From the NCBI RefSeq assembly GCF_003369915.1, contig NC_046675.1, forward strand, positions 20,894,001 to 20,958,000: a stretch of 64,000 bases of DNA, given 5' to 3'. This DNA is from Drosophila miranda. Its lineage: Eukaryota; Arthropoda; Insecta; Diptera; Drosophilidae. The translations under genes and the position numbers were made by a program. The notes beneath the pieces are model-generated. The model did not search any database. It was not told the DNA's origin and saw only the letters and a program-made list of their open reading frames with translations. Every line of letters begins with the position of its first letter. Positions within the stretch are counted from its first letter, which is position 1. Below, in pieces: positions 58,913 through 64,000 of the stretch.

Positions 58913-61900
58913 CAAGCCACAGCCAGGCAAGTAACCATAAAAACGAAACCAAGTCAAAAGGCTGAGACCGAGAGATTGTTGTGGGGATGAGCGGAGGTGT
59001 TAATGGCCTTAATAGCCAAACGTGACGAGCGTCAAGTGGACAAACAAGCGACAGAGTGTGAACCAGCCAAACAAATCAGCTCGGATCCAGCAACAGAGAC
59101 CCCAGAGGAGAACAGAGGAGACAAAAAACATTCCCCCACCCCGCCCTCAGATCGGAGTGGTACAGGATGCCGGCACGTGGCTAAAACGAACTTAATACGC
59201 CCAGAGCGATCTCCACTACTTGGATGCTGCCTGGCTGGACGAGCCTTCTGACAAAAGGATTGAATTACCCATAGTCTCAGTATCCGCGTGTAATGTGAGG
59301 TGTGGGTTATTGTCCTGCCGTACCTTAACCTCTGGTGTTGCCTGTCCCTCCATCTGGGCTACTGGCACAAAACTATTGAGATTCCTTTCAAAATCTCTAT
59401 TGGCCATCGATCGTACGTTTTCGTGCGGTTCGGACTTCGTGTGGCTTGTGTGTGGTGTCCGTGTCAGGTCATGATGCATGCGCCGTGACATTATTGATTA
59501 CAAATTGAATTATGCAGCTTTCGTTTGGTCTTTTCCGACATCCATCATACGCCGCGTTGGCCCACCAGTACTGCACCCAAAATGCTAGGTAAATTACACG
59601 CATATACGGCTGATTGATTGCCACAGAAGGCTGTTGCTGTTGGGGCAGAAGCAGCTCCAGCTGCAGTCGCAATTTTGGCCTTAAAAGCACTCCGGCAAAC
59701 ACAATTACTGCATGGCGCCAAATTCAATTGATTGAAATACATTTATTTAAATATTGCATTAAGTTTCCTGCCGATGGGAAATTGCATTTTCCCTTGCTTA
59801 AACAATTTGCTCGAGTTAAACGGAAATAATTGAACAGAAAATTTAGCAGAAAAAACAAAAAGTAAAGGCTTGAATTTACATACCCTTACACCGATTGTTT
59901 CCATATCAGGTATAAGTTTTATTCAACCAATTTTAATCAGCTTTTGCTGAAAGAAATTGTTTAAATAATATGCATGATAATATTTACGTTAATGCTGATC
60001 GGCATCGAGATTCTTCCTTCTCTTTGTAGCATATGTCTGCGCAAAATCATTACAACCGCTACAAGGGTATACAAATAAAAGCTTTTCGACTGTTTGCCTT
60101 TGGCTACGACCTGCCCAGGGGATGCTCTCAGAGAAGGGATAGGGATAAGCTGACAAGGGGCTGAGAGCCCAGAGGCAACAGTGCGGTTCATTAAACTCGT
60201 GCAAATAAATAATATGCAAATAGCGTTCATAATAAATGCGATAAATGCAAGCAATTTTCATTCTTGCAAATATCACGCCAAGAATTGCACTTCTTACCCC
60301 GTTCCATACACCCACACACCCACACCCCACTATAACCCACCCGTTCCCCCGACGAACATCCGCCTCCCCCCTCGCTAAGGTGCATTGGCTTTTGGAAATT
60401 TAAGGTTGAAGGGCGCGTACACATGAGTTCGGACACGGGCAGGGGCAGGGGCATGCTCTTCTCTCTTCTGCGCCTCAGGATTATTATTGTCTGAGCATTG
60501 ACAGGCATCTGGCGACAATGGAGGCGTCTCCCAGCACCCGAGTTCAAGGTGCACACAGGGGAATCAGGGGTGAGTCAACCAAGCGACAAGAATATTGAGA
60601 AGAATATTGTATGAAATGATGCAGAGGTAGAGAGCATCAATAGATGAAGGTTTTCTAAAGGTTTTTGTTCCTCCATGAATCAATGAAAGTCCACATTTTT
60701 TGAATACATAGTTTCTTGCATAAAGATTGTTACATTTTTTGTATGCAATCTGCTCTTAAACTAATTGGAATTCAGCAATGGAAATCTGTAAAGAAACGAA
60801 CTCAATTCTTTTCGACTTAAAGAAGTATTACACGTTTGATTTATGCATACAGTTAAAGTTCTCCCTTTTTGATTCATTAAAAGGCCATTTAAATAATTTA
60901 AATCGTCAATTTCTGGGAAATAGCTGACTTCAACTAAGAATCCATTAGCACTTAAATTTCCAAAACAATCCTGCGTACAGTTGCCGCCAAAATATTACGC
61001 CAACATTTGGCAGATATGCCACATTCCGCACTTCGGTGGCTGGGCTTCAAGGTGAAATCGGGCAGCAGGCTAATGCCCCATATCCATCCATCAACAGAAA
61101 CCGTTGCTTAAGCGAACCAAAAGCCCCACGAAACCCAACCCAGTTTCAGCCACGCGTCAAAGTTTACCTTAATCATGAAGAAAGGAGCTGCACAAAATAT
61201 CGCACAAAATAATTATACAAGAATGCGCCCGAGAGTAGAGTTGAGTCGATCATATACTCCGACATGTGATTATTGTTGTTGTGGTGCCATATCATCAATA
61301 TTAGCGATCAATATTCATAAAGGCCAAGAAAACAGCGGCAGCAGCGGTGGGGCTATAAAAATGTTTGCCCAGCCATTTAGCAGGGCTAAAGCTGTTTTCG
61401 CACGCATGTTGCTACACTTCGAGTCCCTCTCTACGAGTGTGCTTTTTTTATTGTTTGATTTGTTGCCAAAAATATACTGCGTCAATTGAATGTGCAAATA
61501 ACCCCCCTCGGGTTCCTGTTTTCCTTCTTTTTTTTGCCATATTCGCAGGGAAACCGAGAGCACGACTCGTTTGTTTGGGACTCAGGTTTAATCTTCTCGA
61601 TTGGCAGAGCCGCACATGGGGAAATGGAAATGGTAGTGAAATTTATGTGACTTGTGGAGCATAGCATCAGGCAACAAATGGGACACATTTTCAGTGGAAC
61701 TCAGCAGCAGCGCCTGCCTTAAACACTTTCCGAATGATTGATTGGCCCCCTGACTTTGAGCGCATTAACCATACGCCCTATTGCACACACAAGTTGCTTC
61801 ATTTTATTGCCTTTGCCTTTTCTGTACCACTGTCCCCCCGCCAATGCCAACGGTCAATTGATTCGAATCTGTAGTAGCACTTTTCACTTTGGTCTTTGCA

Positions 61901-64000
61901 TATCCTCAAAAACAGGATCAGACATCAGCGTCGGGCATCTGGCATTGAGCCATTTTGAATACTGATTGCCCCGACACTTGAGGGCAATCTCTGGTGTGAT
62001 TTTCTGATGAGATTCTGGGGCTGCTCTGTCCGTCAAATGGCAAAGGTGACCAGGCCCTGGCCCCACAAATGCATAGACACATTTGCGCATTTTCATATTT
62101 GATTAGCTGCCACAGTGTTCTGGACTGTTCTGAGCTGCAGCTTTGGTTGGTGGCATTTTTAATATGACAATCAACGGAGCAGAAGCCAATCAGACCGCCA
62201 GGGAGAACACTGGCAGGCAGATATTGCATCAACTGGAAAAAGGTATGGATGACATGACATGACACGGAGCGCCACGGGCGCTCTATGATGCGATTATAGG
62301 GTGCCAGAGCTTTCAACTTTTGCCTTGGCCATGCCATGCATTGAACCGTAACAAAAATGGCTTCTCGAAAAGAGGGCCATGCCGTTGATGACAAATGCCA
62401 AAACTCTGATCCGGAGCAAACAAAGAATGCAGCACAATTGGGCATCAATCATGCGCAAAATTGATTAGTTTAACGTTTCCAAGAATCGCTCCTTTCTGTC
62501 CTTGCAAATATTTGTGCGCGCATCTGACACGCTTCATCGTTATGAACGAGAGTCTGTTCTACGAATGGGGGAAAGGTCTATGTCCGGATGCAGCAAAAGT
62601 GTCGAGTGTCAAAGCAAAATGAAAGCTGAGACGATGCTGGCAAGTGTTGAAAGCTTAACTTTAATTTCCGCACAAACATGCTGTTCAATAGATAAAATGG
62701 GGAGAATAGAATGGGGGCATTCAGCCAGGCAACCGGCCCTGGTAACGACCTGCAACTAAGCTTGGGGCTGGCTGGGCTGGCTGAATGTATAGCATACCCT
62801 CGAGCGCATCGCAACGCGACACTGAACACGCGCTTCTCGGTGGCAGATTGCGTCAGGCACTTGGCCAATTCATAAAAGCCAACAGCGGTGACTACTCAAA
62901 GCTATTTCCGTTGCATTTCAGTAAAAATGACAATTTTCGCTTCGTCGTGCTTCAGGCACTCCCTACTCCTCTGCTGCTGCTGCTGCTCGTTATATTTTCT
63001 GTAGCGGAAATGCACTTGAAAGTGCACAAGGATTTCCGGCTTAGGTCTGCTCCAGCTCCAGCTCCAGCTCCATGCCTTCGTCCATGTCAACGCCTCGGTT
63101 GATTAATGCCAAAGCGATTGGCTGGCTGGCTGGCGAAATTGCATCAAAGCGTTGAGCGGCGGAAACTGCATTTCCTGTGGCACGGCTGGAGCATGGCAAA
63201 TGAATGCAATTAGCGGCAGTCTGAGAGCCTGACAGGTAGGGCTCTCTGCCTCGCCTTTAGCCTGGCCAAAACCCGCACGAAGACATCTCAGTTTATGAGT
63301 CTGCTTTCACATACACACACCCACATACCTTACGGGCCTCGAGGATGACAGGCTGTTCGCCGTTGTGTAATTTACGAGCCACCAGCCTCCACAATCTGCA
63401 CCTTTGCAGGCTTCCGCTATCTGTGGCTTCTCTCCTTCGAAAATTACACAACCAAAGTAGGCATTAAAGCTTTATGTGTCACTCATACGCCATGTTGCAC
63501 TTTCCGATGCCAGGCGCAGGCAGTAAACATTTCCCAAAGTATTCTGTTCTGTGGACTCCTTTTGAGGTTGCCGAACATACTTTCCACGTCTTTTTTGTAC
63601 CATTTTCCTTTTTATTGTAGTTGGTGATGCTGTGAAAATATGTTGGCCACTTGACAGCAAATGCACATATCGGAAACAAACTTTCACTGCTGTGTGTTTC
63701 CTTTTTTTACTTTGCTTTTTATTAATTTAGTGGAAAATTGTTTTCGCTCGGCGGAGGGATGGCGTGTTTGTGGTTTGTTAGGTCTCTGATTAAAATTTCC
63801 TCTTTGAGGTCTCAGAAGACGCAACAGTAGACCACTTGATGAACTCAATTTGATTAGAGAAAGCAGGAGATACTCCACTTGTCTTTTCCTACCCGAATAT
63901 AAATATTTTCTTATTATTTTCATTACCGTCTGCTACCTCTGACGAATGCATGGACTTCTGGCTGATGTCTAGACATAGGGGAAGACATTAGGGCAGACCC
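58913..64000. other. Non-coding interval to window end
   Basis: No supported gene on either strand. It contains a CAGCTC hexanucleotide run at about 63050-63072, CA-rich DNA at 60305-60330, and a GGCTGGCTGGCT run near 63120. Frames 59989-60330 (-), 61175-61489 (+) and 61918-62448 (-) have no motif or splice context. The last 500 bases are T-rich. Confidence 0.4.

Noticed and set aside
61918..62448. 176-codon minus frame
   Set aside because: No motif, conserved block or splice context; treated as chance.
1..64000. tRNA, rRNA, miRNA or CRISPR features
   Set aside because: A visual search for tRNA B-box motifs, known fly miRNA seeds and regularly spaced repeats gave nothing supportable. tRNAscan-SE and a hairpin scan would be decisive.

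Overview
This is nuclear DNA from a Drosophila species. The genes are sparse and intron-containing, short GT-AG introns of 62-102 nt are common, and most of the window is AT-rich non-coding sequence with simple repeats. The first 1 kb carries alternative terminal exons of the fly aldolase gene (Ald1), which lies on Muller element E (chromosome arm 3R) in D. melanogaster. Several copies of a DINE-1/mini-me/SGM-like element with a (GGAC)n microsatellite and a 'gtaacgggtata'-type 3' end suggest the obscura group or a relative. That species placement is inference, not proof.

Layout. 1-1000: two alternative last exons of Ald1 (+), followed by a long 3' UTR. 3002-4097 (-): a complete three-exon paralogue of the 20S proteasome beta-2 subunit, in which the catalytic Thr1 reads as Ser. 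4.1-12.7 kb: no supportable gene. 12.7-19.6 kb: three tandem minus-strand paralogues of a small secreted Cys-rich protein, each with two exons and an intron at the same position and phase. The unit between paralogues A and B is split by two near-identical repeat-element copies that sandwich a small intronless RING-finger gene (16176-16604, +). 20.1-22.6 kb (-): a weak candidate two-exon gene of 76 aa. 27.8-28.2 kb: a 111-bp in-frame tandem repeat. 36833-39334 (-): an intronless orphan class-A GPCR of 833 aa with a very long first extracellular loop and third intracellular loop and altered DRY, CWxP and NPxxY motifs. From 40 to 64 kb I see no convincing gene, only microsatellites and remnants of the same repeat family.

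The genes do not form an operon or a shared pathway: they are a glycolytic enzyme, a probably specialised proteasome subunit, a secreted-protein cluster, a ubiquitin-ligase-like RING protein and an orphan receptor. No prokaryotic, viral or CRISPR features were seen. The most unusual items are the Ser1/His53 beta-2 paralogue, the Cys-rich cluster, the repeat-flanked RING gene and the GPCR lacking Arg3.50.
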